A stretch of DNA of 64,000 nt from Actinomyces sp. UMB0138 (GCF_002849225.1 NZ_PKMC01000001.1:997930-1061929), one strand, 5' to 3'; positions 1 through 8,399 are shown, counted from the stretch's first letter. Translations and numbers: made by a program. Notes: generated by a model not told the origin, from the letters alone.

Positions 1-20
1 CCTAAGGAAAAGAGTTAAGA

Positions 21-833
21 ATGAGTAAGCATACCCCGCCGGCCTGGGCCGGGCTCATTAGTGAGTGGGAGGTCTCTCTTTATGCGGCGGGCCGGTCTGT
101 CGAGACTGTCAGAATGCGGACCGATTGGATAAAACGGTTAGCGCGGGCTATGGAGCCAGCCGGGCCCGGCGAGGTTACTTCGGCTATGTTTGCTAAGTAC
201 TCCGGCCGGGCGACCTGGTCTGTGAATACTCGGAAAAGCGTGCATGATTCGGCGCGTCTTTTTTACACTTGGGCGTTTCAGACTGGGCGAGTGAGTGAGG
301 CGCCTGTAATCCCTGGGATTAGGAAGGGCCCGGCCGCCCCTCATCCCGCCGATGACTTTTCTTATCAAAAGGGCTTGCATTCTACCGATCGGCGAGTCTG
401 GCTCATGGTCAGGTTAGCCGCCGAGGCGGGGCTTCGTCGCGGTGAGGTTGCCAGGGTAAATACTTCTGATCTGATTGCTGATCTAACGGGCCGGTCGCTG
501 ATTGTGCATGGTAAGGGTGGTAAGCAACGGGTTGTCCCGATCTCGGATGACCTTGCCGGGGCGGTTGAGGACGCCGGGCCGGGGTATGTATTCCCCGGCC
601 GCGATAGCGGACATCTCTCGCCTGCGTGGGTTGGCAAGCTAGTTGGGCGGGCAATGCCAGCAGGTGTTACTATGCACGCGCTTAGACACAGGTTCGCTTC
701 GCGCGCGTATGCTGCGAGCTCGAACCTGGTCGCGGTGCAAAAGCTGTTGGGTCATGCCTCGCCAGATACAACTATCCAGTACATTGCGGTGCCGGCCTCA
801 GAGCTTAGGGCCGCCGCGCTCGGCGCGGCTTAG
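21..833 (+). CDS. int: Tyrosine site-specific integrase
   Basis: This 270-residue protein is a phage integrase of the lambda/XerC family. The N-terminal half (about 1-105) looks like a SAM-like core-binding domain. The C-terminal catalytic domain shows the expected residues: Arg139 in GLRRGE, Lys165 in HGKGGKQR, His219 and Arg222 in HALRHR, His245 in LLGH, and the nucleophile Tyr254. It ends with AALGAA, similar to the ALAA end of actinobacterial ssrA tags, so it may be a ClpXP substrate. A GAGTTAAG-like ribosome site precedes the ATG. Its 3' end overlaps the convergent lysis gene by 29 bases. In the circular phage it would lie directly downstream of the repressor and attP. Confidence 0.96.
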   Translation: MSKHTPPAWAGLISEWEVSLYAAGRSVETVRMRTDWIKRLARAMEPAGPGEVTSAMFAKYSGRATWSVNTRKSVHDSARLFYTWAFQTGRVSEAPVIPGIRKGPAAPHPADDFSYQKGLHSTDRRVWLMVRLAAEAGLRRGEVARVNTSDLIADLTGRSLIVHGKGGKQRVVPISDDLAGAVEDAGPGYVFPGRDSGHLSPAWVGKLVGRAMPAGVTMHALRHRFASRAYAASSNLVAVQKLLGHASPDTTIQYIAVPASELRAAALGAA

Positions 834-1128
834 GACATCTTTTGCATTCCCTTTCTATTTGGTAGATGCGCCCGCGTAGCTCATTGTGCGTGTTCACCTC
901 GTCTAGATAGAGCGTATTTACCTGCGCAGTCAGCGCTTGTACCATTTCGGCTATTTCACCGACTCGGTCGACAAGTGAGGGCCCGTCTGGAGGCCGTAAG
1001 TCTTTTGTTTCAGCTTTGATTTGATCGGTGCGGCGGTAGGTGGCCAGGGCAGTTATTAGAGCGCCAATACCGCCAAGGCCGCCCAAAGCGCTAATTATTG
1101 GGGCGATCTGATCCATTATCTTCATCAT
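805..1128 (-). CDS. Small one-TM lysis-associated protein
   Basis: About 107 residues. There is one glycine/alanine-rich hydrophobic segment near the N-terminus (IAPIISALGGLGGIGALITA), a charged middle part that looks helical and may form a coiled coil, and a very basic Arg/Cys-rich tail. The frame extends to 1248, but that stretch lies within the upstream holin-like gene, so I start at the double ATG near 1128; the ATG at 1116 is also possible. The position after endolysin and holin-like gene suggests a second holin or a membrane-bound lysis accessory protein. The family is not recognised. The 3' end overlaps that of the integrase gene on the other strand. Confidence 0.7.
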   Translation of the reverse strand: MMKIMDQIAPIISALGGLGGIGALITALATYRRTDQIKAETKDLRPPDGPSLVDRVGEIAEMVQALTAQVNTLYLDEVNTHNELRGRIYQIERECKRCPKPRRARRP

Positions 1129-1327
1129 CTCGGTGTTTTGGGGTATGCGCGAGGGCAGTCCCAGTCCCCAGGACAGCGGCTGCCAGAGCGAGCCATAGAG
1201 CGGCCTGTGTAGCCTCGAGGACTCCATAGGCAATGAGGAGAGGGACAAGAGCTGTAACGATACCGTAGAGGTAGCGGCGGGCGGCCGGTGGGATCGGTGG
1301 CAATCCAGGGGCGCGGTGTTTACTCAT
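1091..1327 (-). CDS. Holin-like membrane protein
   Basis: A 78-residue protein with a short basic and proline-rich N-terminus (to about residue 18), two hydrophobic segments (about 20-38 and 42-60) and a hydrophilic, acidic, Asn-rich C-terminus. Two transmembrane helices, small size and location directly after the endolysin gene fit a class II-type holin, which would make holes in the membrane at the time of lysis. It overlaps the next lysis gene by about 38 bases in another frame. No sequence family is recognised, so the call rests on topology and context. Confidence 0.72.
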   Translation of the reverse strand: MSKHRAPGLPPIPPAARRYLYGIVTALVPLLIAYGVLEATQAALWLALAAAVLGTGTALAHTPKHRDDEDNGSDRPNN

Positions 1328-1330
1328 GGG

Positions 1331-2248
1331 TTATTTCCCTTTCGAAAAGCGCGAGTTAACGATCCGCTGCAATGCGGCGATCGCGGGTGAGGGGCCATCT
1401 AGGCGCCCGTCGATAGGCGTTTTATAGTAGGTTTGCATGGCTTTTATAGTCGCTGGGCCAATCAGGCCGTCGCAGGTCGGAGCCGGCATATTCCAGAGTT
1501 TTTGCAAGTGCAAGATAAGGGCAGAGCCGGCTGGCTGGTCGGTCCATTCCCACCCGGAGGTTAGGCCGGGATTACACCCTCGCCAGGCTCTCGGCTGGGA
1601 TGAGACCAGGCCGTCGGCCGGGGTACCGAAAAACTGTTGGAAGACTCGAGTAGTCTCGGTACCCCAGTACCCATCAGGGGCAAGGCGGGCGGCCGAGGCG
1701 GTCGCGGGGCTCTTTGGGTATTTACCTACTGGGGCAGCCCCGTCGGCTTTGAGTTTGCCGGGGTGGTCCGGGTCAACGGCTGGGTAAAGCTGCGCCGCCC
1801 GGTCTCTGATCTGGGTTAGCAAGCCGAGGTATTTCCCAGGGCAGGTGGTCGGGACCCATGAACTATGAGGCAGCGGGGTTTTACCGGCTAAGTGCGGGTA
1901 CCAGTGCCAAAGCACGGCCAGTAACATTGCCGCCGATTCTCTGGTCGCGGGGTCTGCGTGTGGGTTGAGCTCGATCGCGATAGTCGAGTTATTCCCCGCC
2001 CTTGTCCCAGTGGACCAGGTCCGATCAGAGCACGCGGCGAGGCAGTAGACGAGATCATGAGAGATAACAAAATGAGCTGACACGCCGGCGGTCTCACTCA
2101 TGAAAAAGTCAGCGACGGCGGTCGCGGCGGTCCTCTTGTTGGCATATTGGGAGGGATCGCCGAAGTGATGGAAGGTTACAGAAACGCGGGCATTTCCACC
2201 TGCCCACCGGTTAGGCGTGGTCAAGTTAGTTCGATATTCAAATCCCAT
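1331..2248 (-). CDS. lysA: Endolysin, N-acetylmuramoyl-L-alanine amidase
   Basis: This 305-residue protein would cleave the bond between muramic acid and L-alanine in peptidoglycan. Residues 20-145 match an amidase_2/PGRP fold: FHHFG at 27-28, a conserved Glu near 93, His128 in PLPHSSW and Cys136 in TTCPGKY give the expected zinc ligands (His, His, Cys). From about 185 to the end there are two stretches that resemble peptidoglycan-binding repeats: GYWGTETTRVFQQFFG, with a following DGLVS, and GLIGPATIKAMQTYY, with a following DGRLDG. The gene sits between the minor tail genes and the holin-like genes, the usual place for a LysA-type lysin. No signal peptide is seen, so it probably needs a holin for release. 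Confidence 0.93.
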   Translation of the reverse strand: MGFEYRTNLTTPNRWAGGNARVSVTFHHFGDPSQYANKRTAATAVADFFMSETAGVSAHFVISHDLVYCLAACSDRTWSTGTRAGNNSTIAIELNPHADPATRESAAMLLAVLWHWYPHLAGKTPLPHSSWVPTTCPGKYLGLLTQIRDRAAQLYPAVDPDHPGKLKADGAAPVGKYPKSPATASAARLAPDGYWGTETTRVFQQFFGTPADGLVSSQPRAWRGCNPGLTSGWEWTDQPAGSALILHLQKLWNMPAPTCDGLIGPATIKAMQTYYKTPIDGRLDGPSPAIAALQRIVNSRFSKGK

Positions 2249-2251
2249 TTT

Positions 2252-2635
2252 TTAGCCTTTCTGCATGGAAGTTAGACGCCAGCCGACGGTCCCGAGGGCG
2301 CCGGTGTTATTGGAAGCGATTTGTAGAACTCGGCAGTTAACGGTCCCCTCGACAAGGGCAGTCGAGCAGGTTTGAACGAAAGTGAAGCCGGTAGTTGAGG
2401 CCGCGAAAGCCTCGAAGTAGTACCCATCGGGGGGAATGTAAGGGGCGGGTAAGCGTAGAGTCGCGACATAGCAGTCGCCTTTTTGGGAGTAGCTAAACTT
2501 AGGGATGGACCGAAAAAGCCCGCTAACTTCGTACTCTTTGCCCTCGATGACTACCTTATTAGCGCGATTTGTCTCGGCAAAAGACTTGTTAAGGTCCTCG
2601 GCGGTGAGTATTTGGCCGGGCGTGTACTGTTTCAT
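2252..2635 (-). CDS. Small tail-associated protein, function unknown
   Basis: 127 residues. The N-terminus (MKQYTPGQILTAEDLNKSF) resembles the start of many actinophage proteins encoded after the minor tail gene, where a short helix leads into a beta-rich domain. The rest is rich in beta-type residues, with several Tyr and Gly and two Cys. The start codon overlaps the stop of the upstream minor tail gene by four bases, so the two are probably translationally coupled. It may be a receptor-binding or baseplate accessory protein; this is inference from position and style only. Confidence 0.75.
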   Translation of the reverse strand: MKQYTPGQILTAEDLNKSFAETNRANKVVIEGKEYEVSGLFRSIPKFSYSQKGDCYVATLRLPAPYIPPDGYYFEAFAASTTGFTFVQTCSTALVEGTVNCRVLQIASNNTGALGTVGWRLTSMQKG

Positions 2636-4227
2636 CTAATTTGTCCTTTCATGGGTTGGGTAAGCTCTAGGGCAATTTCCCACCGGTAGGGAGTTATCCG
2701 GTGTTTTATGCCAACAATTAGGCCGCGCATGGTCTCACCACGCGCGGTTACTCGTGCAGTTAGCATGGTCTCGAGCATGACAGCGGCGGCCATCAATGCG
2801 CCTTTATGGGAGGTTCGTGTCTTAGTGGAGGCAAGGAGGGTTATCTCGGCGGGCGGTGGAACCTGTTCGGCTTGGCGGATCAGAGCGGCTAGGACACCCG
2901 ATATTTGGTCTTGCCTGTACAGCATGAGATCTAGGGATGCTCTAGCGCCCCTGTAGGGCACATCAGAGCGGGAATGACTGACGGTCTGGTCAGTTTGTTC
3001 CCACTCGAGACGCTCGGTATCCCATCGTGCCGAGTGATTATTAGCCTCGATGTCTGTTACAGCTGTTGAAATCTCCCAACCGGTCGCGGCTTGCGTGTAG
3101 GACCAGACGTGGGCATCCGGGTCGGTTTCGGCCTCGTCGGTAAGGTGGAAGGGGAAAGGATCCCTAAGCTCGGGCTCAGCAGAGATCAGCAGGCGCCCGT
3201 CTCGGTCTACGCGCCAGAAGCCACCTACCGAGGCGGTTAGGGCGTCGAGGTAATTAGCAAGGCTAGTTTCCCAGGTGGTAGGGGCTAATTCGATCTGGCT
3301 GGTACCGTTTATCCAGTATTGGCGGCCCCTTGCTGATCCCATAAGGCGCCGGGTCCGATCGGGGAATAACTCGGCCCCGTTGCGTCCTTGGTATGGTCCT
3401 ATCGCGCCGTAGCGGGTAATGTTAGCGAGCTCGGCAACTGCATCAGCAGCGGTGATCTTGACGTGGTACGGAACGGCCGAGCCGGGCCGGGCGGGGTCAT
3501 ATTTTAGATTGATTACCTCTCCAGTAAAGATGGCTTGGCGGGTTGGCCAATGTACTAGCCTTATCGGGGTGCCTTGCCGCATGCCGGTAACGCGCGGGTC
3601 AAGGCCGCCGGCTGCTGTTACTTCCATGGTCCCGGCGCGGGCTTTACGGACCGGACCAGCCGCGTCATTGCCCCTGGATGTTTCAATATTGGTTACAGGG
3701 CTAATAATGTTTTGCCAGGCCACTGTGCGCACGGGGGCTTGTAAGCGGCCCTGATTGAGCCTGGAACGGTCAAGGATGAAGGTATCGCCGCCGGCGGCGG
3801 GTCGGTCGAGTGCGTCCACGTTCAGGCGGGAGGTACCAAGATAGAAGGCGCCGAGGCCTTTTACTGGTAGGTAGGCAAACAGTCCGAGGACCTGGGCCGG
3901 GTGTGGCTCGGCGTTGATTTGGGCGTGGTCGGTTAGGGTGAATTTCTGCAATGTCAGTGAGGCCGGCCCGGTCATTATTACCTCGACCTCGGCCGTCTCG
4001 GCTGTGAAGGTGTGGGTTACTTCCTCGCCGGGGCTGGCTGGGTAGGACCTACCAGGCAGAGAGTAAAAGACTTTCTCGGCCGCGAGAGCATTAATAGTGT
4101 ATTTGTGGCCTGCGATAAGGTCGGTAGCAGTAAAGACTGCGCGCCCGGCTTGGGTTAGATCAAATACGTATGGGTTTTGAAATCGTGGGGTTGGCGTGAA
4201 ATCGTGCCAGCTAACAGGGAGTTGCAT
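2632..4227 (-). CDS. Minor tail protein
   Basis: A 531-residue structural protein encoded straight after the tape measure gene. It is probably a baseplate/tail-tip component: it has a beta-rich N-terminal region (1-180), a middle region with motifs typical of siphovirus tail proteins that bind the tail tube end (VHWPTRQAIFTGEVINLKYD), and a C-terminal part with many charged helices. I place the start at 4227, not at the earlier ATG (4257), because GGAGG lies at a good distance upstream (about 4238-4242). With this start it begins just after the tape measure stop. It is the only large minor tail gene, far fewer than in 40-60 kb actinophages. Confidence 0.85.
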   Translation of the reverse strand: MQLPVSWHDFTPTPRFQNPYVFDLTQAGRAVFTATDLIAGHKYTINALAAEKVFYSLPGRSYPASPGEEVTHTFTAETAEVEVIMTGPASLTLQKFTLTDHAQINAEPHPAQVLGLFAYLPVKGLGAFYLGTSRLNVDALDRPAAGGDTFILDRSRLNQGRLQAPVRTVAWQNIISPVTNIETSRGNDAAGPVRKARAGTMEVTAAGGLDPRVTGMRQGTPIRLVHWPTRQAIFTGEVINLKYDPARPGSAVPYHVKITAADAVAELANITRYGAIGPYQGRNGAELFPDRTRRLMGSARGRQYWINGTSQIELAPTTWETSLANYLDALTASVGGFWRVDRDGRLLISAEPELRDPFPFHLTDEAETDPDAHVWSYTQAATGWEISTAVTDIEANNHSARWDTERLEWEQTDQTVSHSRSDVPYRGARASLDLMLYRQDQISGVLAALIRQAEQVPPPAEITLLASTKTRTSHKGALMAAAVMLETMLTARVTARGETMRGLIVGIKHRITPYRWEIALELTQPMKGQIR

Positions 4228-4229
4228 GG

Positions 4230-6800
4230 CTATCTGCCTCCATTTACGCGGGTCCATTGATCGAGCGCGTCGCGGATACGCCGCCCTGTTTCAGGGGTAG
4301 CGTCGAGGGCTTTTACTTCGAGATTGATCGAGTAGTTATTAACAGTCAGGCCGCCGCCAGCAGGTAGCAGTCCCGCCTCACCAATGCCTGGGACTTTCAG
4401 ACCGGAGGTTAGCCCGCTTAGGGATGCCCGAACGGCGCTGTAGCGGTCCTCGAGCCCGTCGATAAACCCGCCAATGATTAGACGGCCATTGTCCCTAAGG
4501 AGGCGCGCGTCTTTACTCGCTGGGCCCTTCCAGGAAGGCAGCAGGTTAGTTAATCGAGACAGAGTAGAGCGCACCCTATGAAAGACCGACATTATACCGT
4601 CGATAAATCCCTGAATTAATGATCGGCCAGCCCAGGTGAGCGCAGAGCCGAGATTACCCACAGCAGAGACGGCCCGGCCGGGTAAGCCGGCGATCCATCC
4701 GACCGCTCTGGAGATTCCGTTGCTGATAGTTCCGGTAAAGCGGCTCATTGCGCCTTGTACCCCGGCGGTAATACGGGACCAGCCCGCCGAGAGTTTGCCG
4801 GTAATACCAGCTACGAAGGAAGCGATACCGCGTGCGATCCCACCGATTACGCCGAGGACGGTCGATGAGAAAGCCGACCACATAGACCGGCCGATCGCGA
4901 GAGCACCGTTTAGCACACCGGATATTAGCCCGGCGGCTGTTGAGACTGCACCGGCAAGGACAGAGGCTAGGATCTGGGCGAGGGTCGAGATAACCGAGAT
5001 TATCGGGGTGACGATCGGCAAAAGTGCGCTAAGGGCAGCGTTTAGGACGTCGGCTACGATCTGGGCGACTAGTCCGAGGGCGTTTACCAGGGTTGGCAGT
5101 ATTGGCATGAGCGCGGAGAGAACAGTCATTACAAGCTGGCCAATAGCTGGAAGTAAAGGCGATAGTGCTCTTAGCAGGGTGCCGACTACCTGGGCAACCG
5201 TGCCTAGCAGCTGAGCGATAGATGGCAGGGTAGGCAAAAGAGCTTGGATGACTTGTACAACGAAGGTAATTAGCATTGGCAGCAGCGGTGCTACCGCCCC
5301 AATTAGGGCGGTGAAAGCGTCAACGATCCCAGTCAGTAAAGGGGTAAGCTGCGGAAGGACCGGAACCAGAGCAGATACTACTTGGCCTATGAGCTGTGCC
5401 AGTACGGGCAAAAGCTGTGCCAGAGCGTTTGAGAGGGCCCCGGCAAGGAGACCGGCAATATTGGTAAAGGCCTCGGCAAGTTGTGGCAGTACGGGCAGGA
5501 TTGCTTGTAGCGCGCTCATAAGGAGTTGACCGACCGCTAGGGCTATCTGCCCTAATACTTGGCCGATCTGAGCGCCGAGGGGGGCCAAAGTCTGAAAGAT
5601 GATACTCATCGGTGACAGGGAGGTCACTAGCTGGCCAATCAGCGGGGCCGCCTGGGATAGGGCCGGGCCGAGGGTGGAAGTGAGCATGTCGCCAAGCTGG
5701 GACAGGGCCGGGCCGGCCGTCTGCATTACTGAGCTAAGGAAGGAGCCTAGCCCCTGGGCTATCGGAGCGAGAGCGGGGCCAATCTGAGCCGGTAGAGTAC
5801 TTAGAGCGCCGGTGATCTTCTGCCCTATCTCAGAGGTCCTAATCCTAGATAGGCCTTCGGAGAGTTTAGCCATTCCGGCCTCGGCGGTCTCGGCCGCCGC
5901 GCCGAGCTTGTCTTTTAGCCCGCCGGTAAGCTTTTCCCCGAGACCGTCGAGGACGGCCTCCAAACGCGGTCCAAGCCACTCAGCAAGCCTTTGCACGGCC
6001 GGAGCGATCGCTGCCGTGACGTTATCGACGGCGACAGTCATCTCAAAAAGGGCTTTTTTCACGGCTGGGAATACAGGCGAGACAGCAACCTCACCAAGCC
6101 GGTTTATCGCGGCCATGAAATTAGCGAACTGGCCACGCGTGGTATCTGCCATTACCTTGCCGGTGCCCCCGACCGTGTCCTCCATAGCGGCTAGGAAGCC
6201 GGCGAGATCGACTTTACCGGCGGCTACCATCTTTCGGAGCTCGTCCGCTGTTACGCCGTAGTGGTCGGCAAGCTTTTTATAGATTGGGATGCCCCGGTCG
6301 GCTATCTGATTCATTTCCTCAGCCGATACGCGGCCGTTAGTTGCGACTTTGCCGAAGATAGCGCCCATTTCGCCCATGCCAACCCCGGCAATTTGAGCCG
6401 AGTCAGCTACAAGGGTCAGGTATCGGGTCATGTCTTTACCGGGTTTGATGCCAGCAGCGAAAGCCGAGGCCGCCGCCGTGGAAGCCTCATCGAGACCGTA
6501 GGCTGTTCCCTTTACGGCTTTGAGTGCGTCCGCTGAGATCTGTTTTACCCTGCTTGCTGAGACCCCAAGGGCGGTGAGTTTCTTGGTCGCGTCCTCGAGT
6601 TTCATCGCGCGTGCAAAGCCGCCTTTTGCGGCAAGGCCGGCTATCGCGGTCCCAATCCCTACGGCGGCGCCAGCGCCGAGCTTGCCAATGGTGCCGAGTT
6701 TCGCGCCGAAACTTTTCGAGGTTTTGGCGGCGTCTTCAAAGCCTTTTGTAAAGTCTTTCACCTCGGCAAGGAGAGAGACGATAACAGTATGTTTAGCCAT
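4230..6800 (-). CDS. Tail tape measure protein
   Basis: 856 residues, the longest prophage gene, which sets tail length. Residues about 70-240 match the tape measure N-terminal domain: KQISADALKAVKGTAYGLDE, the stretch around AGVGMGEMGAIFGKVATNGR and SAEEMNQIADRGIPIYKKLA are typical. From about 330 to 640 there is a long, very hydrophobic region built from degenerate repeats of Leu-Pro-x-Leu type, which probably corresponds to the membrane-active part used in DNA injection. The C-terminal 200 residues are Gly/Ser-rich and more ordinary. The short size agrees with a short-tailed siphovirus. The ATG overlaps the end of the frameshifted tail chaperone. Confidence 0.95.
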   Translation of the reverse strand: MAKHTVIVSLLAEVKDFTKGFEDAAKTSKSFGAKLGTIGKLGAGAAVGIGTAIAGLAAKGGFARAMKLEDATKKLTALGVSASRVKQISADALKAVKGTAYGLDEASTAAASAFAAGIKPGKDMTRYLTLVADSAQIAGVGMGEMGAIFGKVATNGRVSAEEMNQIADRGIPIYKKLADHYGVTADELRKMVAAGKVDLAGFLAAMEDTVGGTGKVMADTTRGQFANFMAAINRLGEVAVSPVFPAVKKALFEMTVAVDNVTAAIAPAVQRLAEWLGPRLEAVLDGLGEKLTGGLKDKLGAAAETAEAGMAKLSEGLSRIRTSEIGQKITGALSTLPAQIGPALAPIAQGLGSFLSSVMQTAGPALSQLGDMLTSTLGPALSQAAPLIGQLVTSLSPMSIIFQTLAPLGAQIGQVLGQIALAVGQLLMSALQAILPVLPQLAEAFTNIAGLLAGALSNALAQLLPVLAQLIGQVVSALVPVLPQLTPLLTGIVDAFTALIGAVAPLLPMLITFVVQVIQALLPTLPSIAQLLGTVAQVVGTLLRALSPLLPAIGQLVMTVLSALMPILPTLVNALGLVAQIVADVLNAALSALLPIVTPIISVISTLAQILASVLAGAVSTAAGLISGVLNGALAIGRSMWSAFSSTVLGVIGGIARGIASFVAGITGKLSAGWSRITAGVQGAMSRFTGTISNGISRAVGWIAGLPGRAVSAVGNLGSALTWAGRSLIQGFIDGIMSVFHRVRSTLSRLTNLLPSWKGPASKDARLLRDNGRLIIGGFIDGLEDRYSAVRASLSGLTSGLKVPGIGEAGLLPAGGGLTVNNYSINLEVKALDATPETGRRIRDALDQWTRVNGGR

Positions 6801-7175
6801 GTTTAGCTCTTTCTTTCACTAGCTGGCAAAAGGCGGTGTATTCGGCGAGGGTAAGGGCGCGGTATTCGGACGGGGGTAGGCCTGTCGCTAGGCAGAAGGC
6901 GGCTAGTCGCCTAGCGGCTGGGTAGGGTCCGGCTCGTCCTCGACGCCGAGGACGGTCTCGACGATGCCCTCGACCTTGCTCACTGGCAGGGCGCGGATAT
7001 CCTCGAGTGTTTCGCCGGTGCCGTTACGGCGGGCGGCAATGTATGCGAGGGCGATTAGTAGGCCAGCTTTAGGGGTGCCAGGGCTACCCATTTCGTCCAT
7101 TGGTAGTCCGCTAATTTTTTCAAATTGTTCGAGTTCGCCCATGGTCAGGCGGTCAAGCATTGCGGAGGTGTCCAT
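6793..7175 (-). CDS. Tail assembly chaperone, -1 frameshift product (gpGT-like)
   Basis: The upstream chaperone frame stops at 6903-6905. The -1 frame is open across that stop and continues to a TAA at 6793-6795. The extension reads ...LAAFCLATGLPPSEYRALTL and then AEYTAFCQLVKERAKHG, which is a typical T-domain sequence of siphovirus tail chaperones. A ribosome changing to -1 before the stop would make a fusion of about 126 residues, ending inside the start of the tape measure gene. The slippery site is not canonical. The best candidate I see is the CCT ACC codon pair near 6927-6932, where the P-site Pro-tRNA could re-pair on CCC. Conservation of the overlap is what one expects from this family. 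Confidence 0.82.
6903..7175 (-). CDS. Tail assembly chaperone G
   Basis: 90 residues (MDTSAMLDRLTMGELEQFEK...), acidic and helical. It lies directly before the tape measure gene and after the tail tube gene, the normal site for the chaperone that coats the tape measure protein during tail assembly. ISGLPMDEMGSPGTPKAGLL is similar in style to chaperones of actinophages, with the usual pattern of a short helix followed by an alanine-rich helix (LIALAYIAARRNG). This is the product made without frameshifting; see the overlapping -1 product. Confidence 0.88.
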   Translation of the reverse strand: MDTSAMLDRLTMGELEQFEKISGLPMDEMGSPGTPKAGLLIALAYIAARRNGTGETLEDIRALPVSKVEGIVETVLGVEDEPDPTQPLGD

Positions 7176-7179
7176 TTTC

Positions 7180-7584
7180 TTATTTCATTCCGTTCTTTTT
7201 TAGTAGTTTCTCGATGCCCTCATCGAAGGCGCGGAATTGTGCGGCGCGGGTATCTCGGAGGGCTTGGTCGAGGAAATGCACCGCGCGGATACGCCGGCGC
7301 GGCCACCCGTAGTTAATTACCGGAGCGTATGGCACGCGCGCCCCGCCGGCCCTCGATACAGCCTTAGTTTTGCCTCGGCCGGCTCTGAGAGAGCCTTTTA
7401 GCCGCCCGGTCTTTAATGGGACGAGTCCGGCGGCGCGGCGTACTACAATCATGCCGACAGAGTGCATTAGATCACGCATGTCCGTTGCGGCCGCGCCGGC
7501 CCGGTTCAAGTCCCTAATAGTCTCGTTTAGGCCGCTAATGCGGGCGTTTAAGCCAGCGTATTTGCCGCCCTTGTCTCGACTCAT
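7180..7584 (-). CDS. HK97 gp10-like head-tail/tail component
   Basis: 134 residues, basic. The segment VPLKTGRLKGSLRAG is the hallmark of the HK97 gp10 family (tail completion or tail-terminator neighbours), followed by a beta-rich part (VPYAPVINYGWPRRR) and a terminal helix. It starts three bases after the tail tube gene, so it is part of the same translation unit. The order is unusual: gp10-like genes usually lie before the tail tube gene, between connector and tail terminator, but here the gene lies after it. Confidence 0.8.
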   Translation of the reverse strand: MSRDKGGKYAGLNARISGLNETIRDLNRAGAAATDMRDLMHSVGMIVVRRAAGLVPLKTGRLKGSLRAGRGKTKAVSRAGGARVPYAPVINYGWPRRRIRAVHFLDQALRDTRAAQFRAFDEGIEKLLKKNGMK

Positions 7585-7586
7585 TT

Positions 7587-8018
7587 TTAGCCCAAAGGCG
7601 CGGCGGTACCGCCTGTGAGGGTCCAGTCCTCGACGGGTAGCTCGAGCTCAAAAGTCGCAGTCTCGTTAACCTCTGTAGACAAGGCCGGAGGCTTTTCAAT
7701 CGTGCATTTACCGGTAACGTGCGGCTGGTCGTCGGTGGGCTTTTCATTACCGTGTACCGCGATCATAAACGGGACTGTTTCACCAACGTGATCGAACAGG
7801 AAGCGCCAAAGCGAGGCTTTAGCGGTCGACTGGATACCGGCGACTTTTAGCTGCATCGGGGTTCCGCCTACGTTGATGGACCCGAAGGTAGCGGAATCGT
7901 CTTTATCGACCGGTTCCAGGGTTACAGAGGACATGTCTGGCCAGTATTCGGTCTCGTTTAGTTTGAATCCTAGGCGCTTGCCGCGGATGCGGGGAGACTC
8001 TTTGAGTTTGGAAGCCAT
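7587..8018 (-). CDS. Major tail (tube) protein
   Basis: 143 residues with alternating beta-strand character and few helices, as expected for a siphovirus tail tube subunit. Features such as the early GKRLGFKLNETEYWPDMSSV, the central WRFLFDHVGETVPFMI and the final DWTLTGG fit phage tail tube proteins of the gpV/phi13-like group. The position between a putative tail terminator and the chaperone genes agrees. No Ig-like C-terminal domain is present; the protein is close to the minimum length of the family. Confidence 0.86.
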   Translation of the reverse strand: MASKLKESPRIRGKRLGFKLNETEYWPDMSSVTLEPVDKDDSATFGSINVGGTPMQLKVAGIQSTAKASLWRFLFDHVGETVPFMIAVHGNEKPTDDQPHVTGKCTIEKPPALSTEVNETATFELELPVEDWTLTGGTAAPLG

Positions 8019-8033
8019 AATAGTTTGCCTTTC

Positions 8034-8399
8034 TTAGAGGGTGATCGTCGTGTGTATGATCGCGGCGGGCCAGGCCGGCCCGGCCCCAATCTGGAGAGTT
8101 TCTAGGGTTGTGGTCTCGGCCTCGAGGTCCATGTCGAGGTCTTCGAGAATCTCACCAAGGGCTAGGACGGCCCCGGCCGCGTCCTCGCTATTGGGTGATA
8201 TGAGGGCGGGCTCGAACTTGTAAGATCGCCGTTCATAAGTGATCGGGGTTATCTCGGTTGGCGGGGCAATAAATAGGATTATTTGATCGGCTGCCAGGGC
8301 TGGGATCACCTCTGCCGGGTCTGTGATGATCGGGACGCCGGTCCCCTCGAGGGCCTCAGCGGCGGCCTCAGCCATTGCATCTATTGCGGTTTGTATCAT
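8034..8399 (-). CDS. Putative tail terminator
   Basis: About 121 residues. I start at the ATG at 8399, which overlaps the stop of the upstream connector gene as ATGA and is preceded by AAAGGGG, not at the upstream candidate (8423) that lies inside that gene. The protein is acidic with a helical N-terminus (MIQTAIDAMAEAAAEALEG) and alternating strands, as in gpU-like terminators that cap the tail tube and join it to the head. The assignment is from length, fold impression and position between connector and tail tube. Confidence 0.68.
   Translation of the reverse strand: MIQTAIDAMAEAAAEALEGTGVPIITDPAEVIPALAADQIILFIAPPTEITPITYERRSYKFEPALISPNSEDAAGAVLALGEILEDLDMDLEAETTTLETLQIGAGPAWPAAIIHTTITL

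Noticed and set aside
1-20. Left prophage attachment core at the extreme left edge.
   Set aside because: The 20 bases before the integrase show no match to the tRNA-Arg 3' half; the core must be further left.
4636-5214. Long open frame opposite the tape measure gene.
   Set aside because: It mirrors the low-complexity Leu-Pro repeats of the tape measure gene; composition and lack of ribosome site mark it as a shadow.
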